A stretch of DNA of 64,000 bases from Acidobacteriota bacterium (GTDB lineage: Bacteria > Acidobacteriota > Blastocatellia > Pyrinomonadales > Pyrinomonadaceae), in contig JAIVJZ010000044.1 of NCBI GenBank assembly GCA_020199775.1, positions 62,001 to 126,000 of the forward strand, read 5' to 3'. The notes below the pieces were generated by a model. That model had not been told where the DNA came from and searched no databases. It saw only the letters and a list, made by a program, of their open reading frames with translations. Numbering within the stretch: the stretch's first letter is position 1; every line of letters begins with the position of its first letter. Shown piece after piece: positions 17,936 to 28,506 of this stretch. A program made the position numbers and the translations under genes.

Positions 17936-20900
17936 TTATTCAAACCTGACCGAGACGAGTTTGGACACGCCCGCTTCTTCCATCGTCACGCCGTAGAGGG
18001 CGCGCGCGATCTCCATCGTGCGCTTGTTGTGTGTGATGACGATGAACTGCGTGTTCGTTGCCATCTCCGCGATCTTCGCGGTGAAGCGACCGATGTTGGC
18101 CTCGTCGAGCGGCGCGTCCACTTCGTCGAGCAGGCAGAAGGGCGACGGCCGGTAGCGGAAGATGGCGAGCACGAGCGACAGAGCCGCCATCGCCTTTTCG
18201 CCGCCCGAGAGCAGCAGCACGTTTTGCAGACGCTTGCCCGGCGGCTGCGCCACGATGTCAATGCCCGACTCCAACACGTCGTCGGCGTCGATCATGCTCA
18301 TCTCGCCGCGCCCGCCGCCGAAGAGTTCGAGGAACAGTTGCCCGAAGTTGCGGTTGATCTCTTCAAACGCCTCTCGGAAACGTTCGCGCGAACGCCGCTT
18401 GATCTCGCGCAGGGCTTCTTCGGTCGAGCCGATGCCGTCGATGATGTCCTGCCGCTGGGTCGTCAGGAACGAGAGGCGTTCTTCCGACTCGGCGAGTTCT
18501 TCGAGCGCCATCATGTTGACCGCGCCGAAGCTCTCGACCCGCGCGCGCAACTCTTCGACCCGCGCGCGCCCCGCTTCCAGATCAAACTCCGCGTCCGGCT
18601 CATACGCCGTCACGATCTCTTCGAGCGGCTGCGCGAGTTCGGCCATGCACGCCTCGTGCAGGTAATTCAGACGCGCCGCCGTTTCCGCGCGATTAACTTC
18701 GAGCGTCGCACGCGCGTCGCGCGCCGCGGCCGCGCGGTGATTCAACTCCGTCAACGCGTCGGAGAGCGCGTCGGCGCGGGCGCGCGCTTCCGCCAGACGC
18801 TCCGACGCGGTCGCCACTTCCGCCTCGCGCGCGGCGCGTTCGCTCTCCACCGAACTGCTCGTCTCGTCCATCTCGGCCATCGCGCGCCGCAATTCTTCGA
18901 GCCGCGTCCTAATCTCTTCGATCTCGGCGGCGTGGCGTTCGAGTCTCGCTTCGAGGTCGGCGTTTTCCGCCTCCATGCGCCGGAGTTCGGCGGCCGTCGC
19001 GCGGCGACGCTCGGCGGCGGCGGCCGACGCCATGCGCTGCCGGTTCAACTGTTCGCCTTCCACTTCGGCGGCGCGGCGTTCGGCGGCCAGCAGTTCCGCC
19101 GCCTCCGCGACCGACTGCGTGGCGGCCAGACGCGCCGCTTCGGCCGCTTCGGCTTCCGCCATCCCCAAAGTGCGCCGCGCTTCCAACTCGCGCCGCTCTT
19201 CCGCGAGACGCGCCGTGTCGTCGGCCACAACGCGCAAGTGGCGCGCGGCGCGTTCGATCTCTTGCGCGAGTTGCGCGTGGTTGAGTTCGCGCGCCACCTG
19301 CTCGCGCTCCTCGCGCCCGATCTGTTCGGCGACGAGGACGAGCGCGTCTTCCAGTTCGACGAGGCGCGCGCGCGCCGCGCTGACGGAATCCTCCGCCGAG
19401 ACCACTTCCGAGGCGAGGTCTGCGGCGCGAGATTCGAGTTCGCGCATCTCGCGTTTGAAGGCCAGCAGCCCCGTGCCCTCTTCGACCGCGTGCGAATTGC
19501 CCGCGCCGAGCAGTTGCCCGCCCGCCACCCATTCGCCGCGCGGCGTCACGCACATGTCGCCCGTCGCGAACGACAGGGACATCGCGCCTTCCAGATCATC
19601 ACTCAAGCGCGCGCCCATCTCGCGCGGGAGCGTGCGCGCGAGCACCGCCGCGATCTCGCGGGGCGCGCCGAGCAGGTCGCCGAGACGCTGGAGGCCGGTC
19701 ACGCGTTCGTCCGCGAGCGTGCCGCGTGAGAGATAGTCGTTCTCCGTCTCCGCGCTCGCGCCGTGCAGACCGGCGACGAGGAACGTGGCGCGGCCGGCGT
19801 TGTTGGCTTCGAGCCACGCGGCGGCGCGGAAGGCGTCGTCGGGCGTCGGCACGATGACGGTTTGCAGGTACGACCCGAAGACGCTCTCGACGGCGTGCTC
19901 CCACTGCGGCGCGACTTGCAGCATGTCCGCGAGCGTACCGATGGTGTGAAAATCTTTGGCCGGATCGATCTCGGCCTCGTCCGCGTGTTCGGCGGAAAAG
20001 ATGCGCTGCACGGCCTGCGAGTAAAGGGCGCGCTTCTCGTCGAGTTCGGCCAGCGTGTCGAGGCGGTTGCGCACGCGCGCCGCTTCCTCACGCATCCGGG
20101 CGTATTCCGTCAGCGTCGCCGACACCAGACTCCGCGCCGCCGCCACGCCTTCCGACGCCGCGCCGCGCTCGACATTCAACACGTCGAGACGCGCGCGCGC
20201 ATCCTTGATCTCCTCGCTCAAGGTCTCGGCCTGCGCCGTGAACTCGGCGTGCGCGGCGCGTGCGCGCTCGCCTTCGCGCTCAAGCCCTTCGGCCTGCGCG
20301 GCGAGGCGTTCGAGCGTCGCCTCCAACTGCCGGTTGATTTCCGAGAGACGTTCCGCGACGGCCGTGTGCGTGAGCAACTCGGCGCGCGCCGCCTCGATGC
20401 GCGTCTCGGCATCCGACACTTCGGCAAGGCGACGCGCGTAGACGGCTTCGGCCTCCTGTAAGTCTCGCGCCGTCGTCTCGGCCTCCACGCGCAACTGCGC
20501 GTCGCCCGCGCGCAGAATCTCGCGCTCCGCCTCGACCGTCGCCAGCCGCTCGCGCACCATCTCCATCTGCCTCGTGATGTCGGACACGCGCCGCTCTAAA
20601 GAGGTGGCCTGCTCAACCTGATAAGCCCGCTCGCGCTCGCGCCGGTCGCGCCTGAGCGCGGCGTCCGCGACCGCGCCGCGCGCCGCCGCGAGTTCTTCTT
20701 CGCGCTCGCGCGCTTCTCCGGTCGCCCGCCGCGCTTCCTCTTCGTGCTCTTCGAGCTTGGCCGCCAGCGCTGACACTTCTTCGCCGGAGGCGGCGAGGTG
20801 CGCACGCAATTCTTCGAGCGAAATCGTCAGGGCGCGCTCGTCGGCCGCGTAGACGTGGCGCAGCAGTTCGCGCAACTCTTCGCGGAGCGCGCGGTAGCGG

Positions 20901-21847
20901 CGCGCCTTCGCCGCCTGTCGGCGCAGACTCCCGACCTGCCGCTCGATCTCCGAGACGATGTCGGAGACGCGACGCAGGTTGGAGCGCGCGCCTTCGAGAC
21001 GCGCTTCGGCGGCGCGCTGCCGCACGCGAAACTTCGTGATCCCGGCGGCCTCTTCGATGAGCGAGCGGCGATCCATCGGCTTGGCCGAGAGAATCTGTCC
21101 GATGCGTCCCTGCTCGATGATCGCGTAGTGCGCGCCCGCCAGCCCCGTGCCGGAGAACAAGTCCTGTATGTCGCGCAGGCGGCAGCTGCGCCCGTTCAAA
21201 AGATATTCGCTCTCGCCGTCGCGGTAGAGGCGGCGCGTCACGGTCACGGTCTCGCCCGGCGCGAAGCCGAGCGCGAGACGGCGCGGACGCCAGTGACGTT
21301 TGTGATGCTGCTGAACTTTCGCCGTCAACGCTTCGGGCGTTTGATCACCGGCGACGGCTGCCGAAGCAGTTTCATTTTCCTGAGCGGCGATCTCTCCGAC
21401 CGGCTCGCCCGAAACGGTGGCTGGATCGGAAGTCGCCTCAACGACGGCAGACCCGTCGGCGACGGTCTCGGTCACGGACGTTTCGGGCAGAAATTTCACT
21501 TCGACGAGTTCACTGCGCTCGTCTATCTCTTCGAGCGTGGAATCAATGTCGTCAATATCCGGCTCTTCATCCGTGGCCTCGTCGCGCACGAGATGGAGGA
21601 CGACTTCGGCCATGCCGCTCGGCTGGCGATTGCGTGAGCCCTGAAAGATAACGTCTTTCATCTCCGCGCCGCGCAGGTGCTTGACGCGCTGCTCGCCTAA
21701 AACCCACGCGATGGCGTCGGCGACGTTCGATTTGCCGCAGCCGTTCGGGCCGACGACGCCCGTGATGCCCTCGCCCGTGAACATGAGATCGGTGTAATCG
21801 GCGAATGATTTGAAGCCGGTTATTTCTAGTCGTTGTAATCTGAACAT
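17936..21847 (-). CDS. smc: chromosome segregation protein SMC
   Basis: 1303 residues, starting at MFRLQRLEITGFKSFADY, the conserved SMC N terminus; a longer frame upstream has no homology. Walker A GPNGCGKS is at 33-40, two long coiled coils flank a hinge at roughly 520-690, and the signature LSGGEKAM and Walker B CLLDEVDAPLDEAN lie at the C terminus. SMC dimers organise and segregate chromosomes with ScpA and ScpB. Residues about 90-198 form an acidic, low-complexity insertion of about 100 residues within the N-terminal ATPase lobe, where B. subtilis SMC has about eight. The C-terminal neighbour gene follows after two bases. Confidence 0.94.
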   Translation of the reverse strand: MFRLQRLEITGFKSFADYTDLMFTGEGITGVVGPNGCGKSNVADAIAWVLGEQRVKHLRGAEMKDVIFQGSRNRQPSGMAEVVLHLVRDEATDEEPDIDDIDSTLEEIDERSELVEVKFLPETSVTETVADGSAVVEATSDPATVSGEPVGEIAAQENETASAAVAGDQTPEALTAKVQQHHKRHWRPRRLALGFAPGETVTVTRRLYRDGESEYLLNGRSCRLRDIQDLFSGTGLAGAHYAIIEQGRIGQILSAKPMDRRSLIEEAAGITKFRVRQRAAEARLEGARSNLRRVSDIVSEIERQVGSLRRQAAKARRYRALREELRELLRHVYAADERALTISLEELRAHLAASGEEVSALAAKLEEHEEEARRATGEAREREEELAAARGAVADAALRRDRRERERAYQVEQATSLERRVSDITRQMEMVRERLATVEAEREILRAGDAQLRVEAETTARDLQEAEAVYARRLAEVSDAETRIEAARAELLTHTAVAERLSEINRQLEATLERLAAQAEGLEREGERARAAHAEFTAQAETLSEEIKDARARLDVLNVERGAASEGVAAARSLVSATLTEYARMREEAARVRNRLDTLAELDEKRALYSQAVQRIFSAEHADEAEIDPAKDFHTIGTLADMLQVAPQWEHAVESVFGSYLQTVIVPTPDDAFRAAAWLEANNAGRATFLVAGLHGASAETENDYLSRGTLADERVTGLQRLGDLLGAPREIAAVLARTLPREMGARLSDDLEGAMSLSFATGDMCVTPRGEWVAGGQLLGAGNSHAVEEGTGLLAFKREMRELESRAADLASEVVSAEDSVSAARARLVELEDALVLVAEQIGREEREQVARELNHAQLAQEIERAARHLRVVADDTARLAEERRELEARRTLGMAEAEAAEAARLAATQSVAEAAELLAAERRAAEVEGEQLNRQRMASAAAAERRRATAAELRRMEAENADLEARLERHAAEIEEIRTRLEELRRAMAEMDETSSSVESERAAREAEVATASERLAEARARADALSDALTELNHRAAAARDARATLEVNRAETAARLNYLHEACMAELAQPLEEIVTAYEPDAEFDLEAGRARVEELRARVESFGAVNMMALEELAESEERLSFLTTQRQDIIDGIGSTEEALREIKRRSRERFREAFEEINRNFGQLFLELFGGGRGEMSMIDADDVLESGIDIVAQPPGKRLQNVLLLSGGEKAMAALSLVLAIFRYRPSPFCLLDEVDAPLDEANIGRFTAKIAEMATNTQFIVITHNKRTMEIARALYGVTMEEAGVSKLVSVRFE

Positions 21848-22061
21848 TCGTGCAACTTTCGTCTGTGTGAGACGCTGATAGGGGATGCGAACCGTTTCTC
21901 TGAAAGCACAGCCGCTAGGCGCGGTGCAGGAGAGGCACACTATATGTTGGAGAGGGGCGCATGTCAATCACACTCTCAGGTCATACCACCTTACTGCTGA
22001 TATGAGTCGGGTTAATTTTCGCCGCCGCGCCCTTGACGAATTTCAGCCACCGGATAAAACC

Positions 22062-22098
22062 GCGCCGCCGCCGACTCAAAGCGAGTCGGCGGCGGCGC
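22062..22098 (-). terminator. intrinsic terminator of the M36 peptidase gene
   Basis: A perfect 16-base-pair GC-rich stem (22062-22077 with 22083-22098) with a five-base loop. On the minus strand it is followed by GGTTTTAT. It lies 45 bases past the stop at 22143. Confidence 0.85.
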
Positions 22099-22142
22099 GG
22101 GCAAGTGGTCTGTAACTCCGCCGCGGGGCGCGAGTTGCGTTG

Positions 22143-25100
22143 TTACGGCAGGGCTTCGACGTTGACGAGGAAGCGGAAGGCGCCGTCAATCATCACCCCG
22201 AGCCGGAACTGGAGGTTGACGGCCGCCCCCGGCGCGAGCGGTGTGCCCATCGTGATGCGCGAAAGGCGCACGGTCGAGTTCAAGCCCCCGCCGTTCGGTT
22301 GCGCGGGCGGGTTCTCTTCCAGCGTCACCCCTTCGATGGTGATGGGATTGCCGTTGGAGTCGGTCGCCTCCACGTCCGAAGACGAGAGGATGCGCAGGTC
22401 GGCCTCGCCCGCCTGCCGGCTGCCGAGCGTCGTAATGTTAACGGCGCGGAAGCGGAGTTGGCGCACCGGCTCGGAGGTTGTGTTGCGGAACCTGCGGCGA
22501 ATCAGCAGCGTGCCGAAGGCGGCATTCTGCGGGTTCGCCCCCGCCCCCGTCCTCACGCGTGCGCACGCGCTCGTGGCGGAACCGCCACCCGCGCAGCCCG
22601 GGTCGATGAGCGATGCCTTGACCTGAGCATTGCGCTGGATGGGGCTGAAGCGGTTCTCCGGCCCCGGCGCGCCGAGGATGGATGGGACGCCGTTCAAGGT
22701 CGCGCCCGTCGGGTGGACGAGCAGGAAATCTGCGGCGTTCTGGTCCGTGTCCTGCGGGAAGCCGCTCGTGAGATTGCGCACGTGGCTATATTCAGCGTTC
22801 GGACTGCCAATGGGCGCAAGGCCAGCGCCTTCACGGTACAACGGATCGGCCGAACTGAATCCGGCGGCGTCGAGCCGGTTGGCGAGCGTGAAGTTCGTGG
22901 GCGTGCTCGTCCTGAAGAGCGCCACGCCGGAGTTGTCCGGAATGTCCGCCGTGTAGGTGGCGTCGGGCAGTGCCTTGTCCGTGCCGCCGTAGTTGCCGAG
23001 GCTATAGCCGCCCTCAGAGTTATTGGCGATGAGGTAATGACCACGCGCCGGAATGGTCGCGCCACTCGGAATGGTGGCGAGCACGGTCAAGACGCCGCTC
23101 GTGTTGGGCGCGGCCAGCGTGAATCCGGCCGACCCGTCGAAGGCCGAGACGATGATGGGCGAGTTCGTCTTGTTGTACAACTCGATGAACTCGTCGCTCG
23201 AACCGTTCGTGCCGTTGAAGCGGAACTCGCTGATGACGAGATCGCCGACGCCGATTGCGCCGAGCGTGGGACAACTGGCCGGGTCGAGATTGTTGATCGC
23301 CAGGTTATCAATGTACCAGCCGCTATCGCAGGACGGGACGCTCAACACGTCTGAAGTCATGCGGAAACGGATGCGAACGGGCAGTCCGGCCGGGTTGTGC
23401 ATGCCGCCCGGGGCGAAGGCTTCGAGCGGGACACGCACGTGGTGCAGGAGCGTCTTGGCGCCCGTGTAGGCTCGCCGCCCTTGCAGGGCTGAGCCTTTAA
23501 CGACGCCCTCCAAAGTGCCGTTGAGCCTGCCGTTGTATCCGCCTTCGACGATGAAGTTGCCGAGATCGAAGGTGGTGATTTCATCCGGGTACGGGGTTGA
23601 GTTGAAGGTCGCGTCGCCGCCGACCTTGATCTCCATCACGCCGCCGTCGAACGCCGCTTCGGTGTTGAAGAAGTGATCGAACTCCATGATCGAAGTCCGG
23701 GTTAGTGTGACCGGACCGATGGTGGTGGAGAAATCGCTCTGGCCGCCACCCGTTGAACCGCAATTCTCGGTGGGTTCGCCCGGGTTGAAGTCGGGCCCGT
23801 ACATCATCGAAGTTTCGGTGACGATCTCCGAGCCGGCGGAAACTTCCACGCCAGTGACGCGCTGGAAGTTGGCAACCTCGCCCTTCGGATCCGTGCCCGA
23901 CTCCGTGAGCGGAGGCGTGAAGCGCGTGTCGGCGGTCTCCGCCTCGAAGTCCTCAAAGGCGAAGACCGGCGTGTTCGTCACGCCCGGCGCGGTCGGCGCG
24001 TTGAACTTGGCGCGCCGGTTGCCTGTGTCATTCGTGTCGATCTTGCCGGCGTCCACGTCCCTCGCTTGCACGATGTAGTAATAGACGCGGTCGAGCGTGA
24101 GGCTCGAATCAATGAAGGTCAAACCGCGCAACCCCTGAGCGACCCGGTTTGAAGCCGTCGGCTCGAAGGTCGGTTCAAGCGATGCATCGGACGGAGCGGC
24201 CGGGTTCGCAGCGGTCGGGCCGGGATCGAAAGCCCTTTCGGCGCGGTACACGTCATAGACGATGTCGGCCGTCGCGTTGAGCGAAGTGGCCGGGCCCCAG
24301 CCGACGACGAGCGTGTTGCAAGCCTTCGGGTCTAAAACCTCGGTGACGCCCGTGAAGATGGGCGCGGGCTTGATGACGACGCCCACGGTGATCGTGATGC
24401 TTTGCGTCAGCGCCGTCGAGACGCAATTCATCTCGGCGTCGCGCGAGGCGCGCACCTGGTAGTGGTAGGTCTTGTTCAGGATCAGCCCGCCGTCGTTATA
24501 GACGGTCGGGTTGGTAGGGTCGGCGGGCACGTCGGCGATAGTGACGTACGGGCCACCCGCGCTCTCGGCGCGCGAGATGATGAAGCGCGCCGCGCCCGCG
24601 ACGGGCGAGATGGTGATGGTGGCCGTGTTGGCGACGGTGTTGGTCAGGGCGAAGGCCGGAGCGGCGAGCGGCCCCTGCTGTTCGCAGGTCGTGACGCCAG
24701 CCGGGACGGAGAAGTCTTCGACGACCGTGCCGCCCGCGCCGCCGTTCGACGAAGAGGTGGCGAGCACGCCGACGCCGTGGCTGGCAAAGGCGCGCCAGAT
24801 GATGGAGTGGTTCTCGCCGCCGTTCAGTTCGCGGTCGGCCAAGAGGATTGAATCGCGCGAATCGACGAACGTCGGGTTGCAGGGCGAGAGTTGCATGCCG
24901 CGCATCATCAAAGTGTCGGCCAAGTACGCGCCGTTACGCAGGGCTGTCGTCTTCGGCCCGCTGCGGTTGCCGGTAGTTTGAATCTCCGCTGTGATCAGGC
25001 CGGGGCGGACGATGTGCTCCGCGGGCCTGATGTTCGGGACGGGCGGGAGTGTCGGGTCGGCGTTCGGGAGGGTGGTCATAAACCCGGGGCGGTACTCAAT

Positions 25101-27821
25101 CGGGTGGAGGTTGTCCACGGATTGCACCTGCCGCGTGCCGATGTAGAAGTTCGCGCCCGCGCCGAGGCGGCGCGTGCCGTCGAAGAAGACGCCGTTCGGG
25201 TCTTTCATGATCAGCAACTCGCGCATGTCCCAGAGCGTCGCGCTCCAGACCTCGCCCGTGTCGTGCGTCTCGAAGGGAATTGCACCGGGATCGGGGTCGG
25301 GCACTGCCGCCGGGTTGTAACTGCGGTCGCGGCGTGTCAACCCGTTGCCGTTGATGGACTGGTAAGACCAGCGGTAGTTGGTGAGCGGGAGGCGGCGGAT
25401 CGCCACGTCGAACTCGCCGGTGACGTATTCGCCGATGGCGTCGTCGTCGCCCATCGAATCGGCGATGTAGTCCGACCAGCCTTCGCCCTGCCCGCCCGAC
25501 TCGCCGACTAGACCGTTGCCGACGCAGCCCGTGTCGCCCTTACCGACGGCGCGGTTCGAGACGGCGTGGAATTGCTCGTGCGCCACCACGTCGAAATCGA
25601 ACGATCCGTCGGCGCGCCGGAACGTACTCTCGGTGAACAGGTACATCTGCATGCGCGAGTGCGAGCCTTCGGGCTGCGGCGACATGTTGGCGTTGTTGAC
25701 GCCGGAGCCGTCCTGCACCTGCGCGATGATGCCGTCGCGCCCCGTGCCGCCTCTGCCGAAGTTGTCCTGCTGCATGTTGAACAGGGCTTCGGTGAAGCCG
25801 AGGGTGTAGAGGTAATCGTGGACGATGTTGTTGTAGTAGAAGAGCGAGAGCGTGCCGGGGAAGATGTCCGGATTGGCCGAGGCCGGGAAAGTCACCCGTC
25901 CGCTGACATTGACTACCGGCGTACAAGGGCCGCCGCCGGGCCCGTTGCAAACGGGGTCTGCCCCGCCGAACTCGTACTCGTTAGCGAAGATGAAGCGCGA
26001 GGCGGTGAACTGGCGGTTCGGGTCGTAGCCGCGAATGCCGTTCGTGGTCTCGTTATCGTTGGCGCGGTCGTCCGAGACGAGCACGTTGTTGCCTTCCGTG
26101 TAGTTCGACTGGAAGACTTGCGAGAGCGTGCGTCCGTCGGGGAGTGCCACGGGCGAGGCCAGCGGCGTGAGCGTAGCCGAGAAAGGCTGGTCGCACTCGC
26201 GCGTCGCGTCCGCGCCCGTACACGGGACGGGTGCGTTTTCGGGCACGTTGCGCCGTCTGGCCTCCAGTGCCATCGTATAACCGTAGTTTTTGGTCGTGGC
26301 GCGGTTGGTATTATCGAGCGTGATCTCAAGGCCGCCGGTGTCCGTCGGCAGGTAGTACCATCCGAAGAGCGACCCGGGCGACGGATTCAAGGCATCGGGC
26401 ATCCCGCGCTGCACCTGCGAGAACGGAGTGTTGTAGACGAGATCGAACAGCGCGCCACCGTTGACGGAGAACGGGTTCTCGGTGCGCGCACGCACCATTC
26501 CCTCTTGAAAGCCGCGCCCGCTGTTGCGCGGCACGGTGGCCGGGTCGGCAACGTCCGGGCGGTAGCCGGGACGCTGGCCGCGCGCCGAGGGACGGCCATA
26601 GGCTTTCGCCTGCGCCGTCGTCGCGCCGCCGCAGTTTGAGTCGAACGTGGGGCTTGCGGGAAGTGCCGTCTGCGTGCAACGGCGACCGCCGAGCGTGGTG
26701 GGCGCGGCGTCGAAGACTAAAGCGGTGGCCGTTCCCGGGGAGTTGTTACCTTCAACGGAATCCTGTATGTCGGGGCGATAAGCGCCGCGCCGACTGTCGA
26801 TGGGGCCGCCGCCCGCCGGGCCGAACGAGGGTAGGGGGGCGCGGTTCCGCTCTTTGCCCTTCGCGGTTTTCGTCCTGCCCTGAAACATCGTCAGGCTGAA
26901 GCGGTGCAAGACCTCACCAGTCTCCGCGTCCACAACGTTCTCCCACATGATGCCGGAATATTGCGGCGTGGTCAGGGTAAACTTATAGGCGTGGCGTGCC
27001 TCCGCGCCGAGCGGAAAGACGGTGCGCGTCACGATGATGTCGTCCGTGAACAAATTGCCGCCGCTGAATTTTTGCCCCTCGACATAGCGGGGCTTGGATT
27101 TACCGGAGGGCGTGCCGTAGGAGGCCAGCACGCGCGTCGCGCCGAGCGATTGGCCGTCGTAGCCCGACAGCCCCATGTCTCTGGCCGCGTACTCAATGGC
27201 CGCTTGCGGCGCGATTGCCACGGTGTTCGTCACCTTCAACTGCGGGAAACTGTCGCTGCCGACGCTCAACACGCGACCCTCGCGGTTGACGTTAACCAGC
27301 ACCTCGCCCTTGTAAACCGGGATGCCGCCGACCTGCTGCTCGAAGACCAGCACATCCGTGCCCACATCGGGGATGTGGGAGCGGCTCTTGATTTCCAGTG
27401 AACCGAGATCGCCGTCGGTGAAGCGGAAAATTCCCTGCCAGCGTTTGAGGAAACCGCGCGCCACGGCTTCGGCGTCGCCGGTGGTGGGCGGCGTGAGATA
27501 ACCGGCGCGGCTGAAAAGGTGGCGCGGCGTGTTCGTCAGAGCGTTGTACTGCACGACGAGCGGCGCGCCGCCGACCTCCGTTTGCAACGCTTTCAGACCC
27601 TTCGCCTGCGACTCGGAGAGGGCGCGAGCGACGGGACTTTTAGGAACGCCGTGCGCGCCGCCGCGCACGTCCTTTTCCGGCGGGCGCACGCCGCCGCTGC
27701 GCGGGGCGTTAATTAACTCCTGCTTCCCGGCTTCGGCGGCGGAACCGAACAAGCCCGGCATGACGACGGCCAGAGCGAGCAAACTTAAAGCTGCTACGAG
27801 AAAAATTCGGCGGGTATTCAT
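22143..27821 (-). CDS. secreted M36 (fungalysin) metallopeptidase with lamin-tail domain
   Basis: 1892 residues starting at MNTRRIFLVAALSLLALAVV, a signal peptide, with GGAGGGA upstream. Order: an FTP-type propeptide (about 60-230), the M36 catalytic domain with HEQFH at 748-752, a fibronectin-III-like segment after about residue 1060, a jelly-roll-like region, a lamin-tail domain (about 1515-1650, GDLVISEFRFNG...DEFIELYN), and a C-terminal beta-rich tail. M36 enzymes digest proteins outside the cell; the extra domains probably anchor it or bind substrate. It is two to three times the size of a classic fungalysin. It is transcribed alone, ending in a strong terminator. Confidence 0.92.
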   Translation of the reverse strand: MNTRRIFLVAALSLLALAVVMPGLFGSAAEAGKQELINAPRSGGVRPPEKDVRGGAHGVPKSPVARALSESQAKGLKALQTEVGGAPLVVQYNALTNTPRHLFSRAGYLTPPTTGDAEAVARGFLKRWQGIFRFTDGDLGSLEIKSRSHIPDVGTDVLVFEQQVGGIPVYKGEVLVNVNREGRVLSVGSDSFPQLKVTNTVAIAPQAAIEYAARDMGLSGYDGQSLGATRVLASYGTPSGKSKPRYVEGQKFSGGNLFTDDIIVTRTVFPLGAEARHAYKFTLTTPQYSGIMWENVVDAETGEVLHRFSLTMFQGRTKTAKGKERNRAPLPSFGPAGGGPIDSRRGAYRPDIQDSVEGNNSPGTATALVFDAAPTTLGGRRCTQTALPASPTFDSNCGGATTAQAKAYGRPSARGQRPGYRPDVADPATVPRNSGRGFQEGMVRARTENPFSVNGGALFDLVYNTPFSQVQRGMPDALNPSPGSLFGWYYLPTDTGGLEITLDNTNRATTKNYGYTMALEARRRNVPENAPVPCTGADATRECDQPFSATLTPLASPVALPDGRTLSQVFQSNYTEGNNVLVSDDRANDNETTNGIRGYDPNRQFTASRFIFANEYEFGGADPVCNGPGGGPCTPVVNVSGRVTFPASANPDIFPGTLSLFYYNNIVHDYLYTLGFTEALFNMQQDNFGRGGTGRDGIIAQVQDGSGVNNANMSPQPEGSHSRMQMYLFTESTFRRADGSFDFDVVAHEQFHAVSNRAVGKGDTGCVGNGLVGESGGQGEGWSDYIADSMGDDDAIGEYVTGEFDVAIRRLPLTNYRWSYQSINGNGLTRRDRSYNPAAVPDPDPGAIPFETHDTGEVWSATLWDMRELLIMKDPNGVFFDGTRRLGAGANFYIGTRQVQSVDNLHPIEYRPGFMTTLPNADPTLPPVPNIRPAEHIVRPGLITAEIQTTGNRSGPKTTALRNGAYLADTLMMRGMQLSPCNPTFVDSRDSILLADRELNGGENHSIIWRAFASHGVGVLATSSSNGGAGGTVVEDFSVPAGVTTCEQQGPLAAPAFALTNTVANTATITISPVAGAARFIISRAESAGGPYVTIADVPADPTNPTVYNDGGLILNKTYHYQVRASRDAEMNCVSTALTQSITITVGVVIKPAPIFTGVTEVLDPKACNTLVVGWGPATSLNATADIVYDVYRAERAFDPGPTAANPAAPSDASLEPTFEPTASNRVAQGLRGLTFIDSSLTLDRVYYYIVQARDVDAGKIDTNDTGNRRAKFNAPTAPGVTNTPVFAFEDFEAETADTRFTPPLTESGTDPKGEVANFQRVTGVEVSAGSEIVTETSMMYGPDFNPGEPTENCGSTGGGQSDFSTTIGPVTLTRTSIMEFDHFFNTEAAFDGGVMEIKVGGDATFNSTPYPDEITTFDLGNFIVEGGYNGRLNGTLEGVVKGSALQGRRAYTGAKTLLHHVRVPLEAFAPGGMHNPAGLPVRIRFRMTSDVLSVPSCDSGWYIDNLAINNLDPASCPTLGAIGVGDLVISEFRFNGTNGSSDEFIELYNKTNSPIIVSAFDGSAGFTLAAPNTSGVLTVLATIPSGATIPARGHYLIANNSEGGYSLGNYGGTDKALPDATYTADIPDNSGVALFRTSTPTNFTLANRLDAAGFSSADPLYREGAGLAPIGSPNAEYSHVRNLTSGFPQDTDQNAADFLLVHPTGATLNGVPSILGAPGPENRFSPIQRNAQVKASLIDPGCAGGGSATSACARVRTGAGANPQNAAFGTLLIRRRFRNTTSEPVRQLRFRAVNITTLGSRQAGEADLRILSSSDVEATDSNGNPITIEGVTLEENPPAQPNGGGLNSTVRLSRITMGTPLAPGAAVNLQFRLGVMIDGAFRFLVNVEALP

Positions 27822-28506
27822 TGACTTGTCCCTCCAGACGACCGGCAATCCTTGTATGCGTGCGACACCGTGGAATGCTCACCGCTTGAGCATGGCGTGA
27901 CGCCCTTTTGTAGATTCCTCTCGCCACCGCCTGTCGGGGGTCGGAAACAGAGAGCGCGTTCATGACGCGTTAGTGAAAAAGTGAAAACCTATAAAGTGAA
28001 AACCTATTCCGACGTTGATACTGCGGAGACTACGCCCGCACGGTTGAGAAATACTTGAGCCCGCGCCCGTCGGGCGGCGCGTCAAGCTCTATTTCAGTTG
28101 CATTCACATTGCGAACGCGTTGCGCCCGAAAAATGCGCGCAAACTTTCTTGACGCATCGCGCGACGGCGCGGCCTGAGGCCGAGAGCACAAACGTTTGAA
28201 GATAGAAGCTTTCTTTCATGAAACCTTCGACACGGTAGCACGGCAACTCCGGAGCGAACGGCTGGATAGTCTCGTCGGGGAAAACGGCCGACATTTAGGC
28301 GGCCGGGGTTTTTGCGAAAGGAAGGCAGGGGGTTTGCGGCCTCGCAAAAACGAACTGCGACTTTATTTTTTTACAGGGGCGGACATTACCACTCTGCCTT
28401 ATTTTCCGTCAATGAATTTGACGAATCGGGAGGTGTCATTTTTTTGTCACGAAGACTCGGGGGGAGATTTTCAACTCCTTCATCGACCACGGCAGGGGCA
28501 ATAAAT
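27822..28506. other. 685-base non-coding region
   Basis: No convincing gene. The left part is the upstream region of the M36 gene on the minus strand. A direct repeat AAGTGAAAACCTAT occurs at 27979-27992 and 27994-28007. A CGGCCG pair around 28285-28302 with a T run could be a weak hairpin. Short open frames at 28094-28294 and 28196-28504 show no family features. An A/T-rich part at 28360-28450 precedes the next gene. Confidence 0.5.

Noticed and set aside
28285..28318. CGGCCG-CGGCCG hairpin with T run as a terminator
   Set aside because: The stem is only six base pairs, and it lies about 200 bases past the nearest gene end, so support is too weak to list as a terminator.
28094..28504. Two short frames in the 685-base gap before the Agl23-like gene
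   Set aside because: They overlap on opposite strands, lack ribosome binding sites and show no recognisable protein features.
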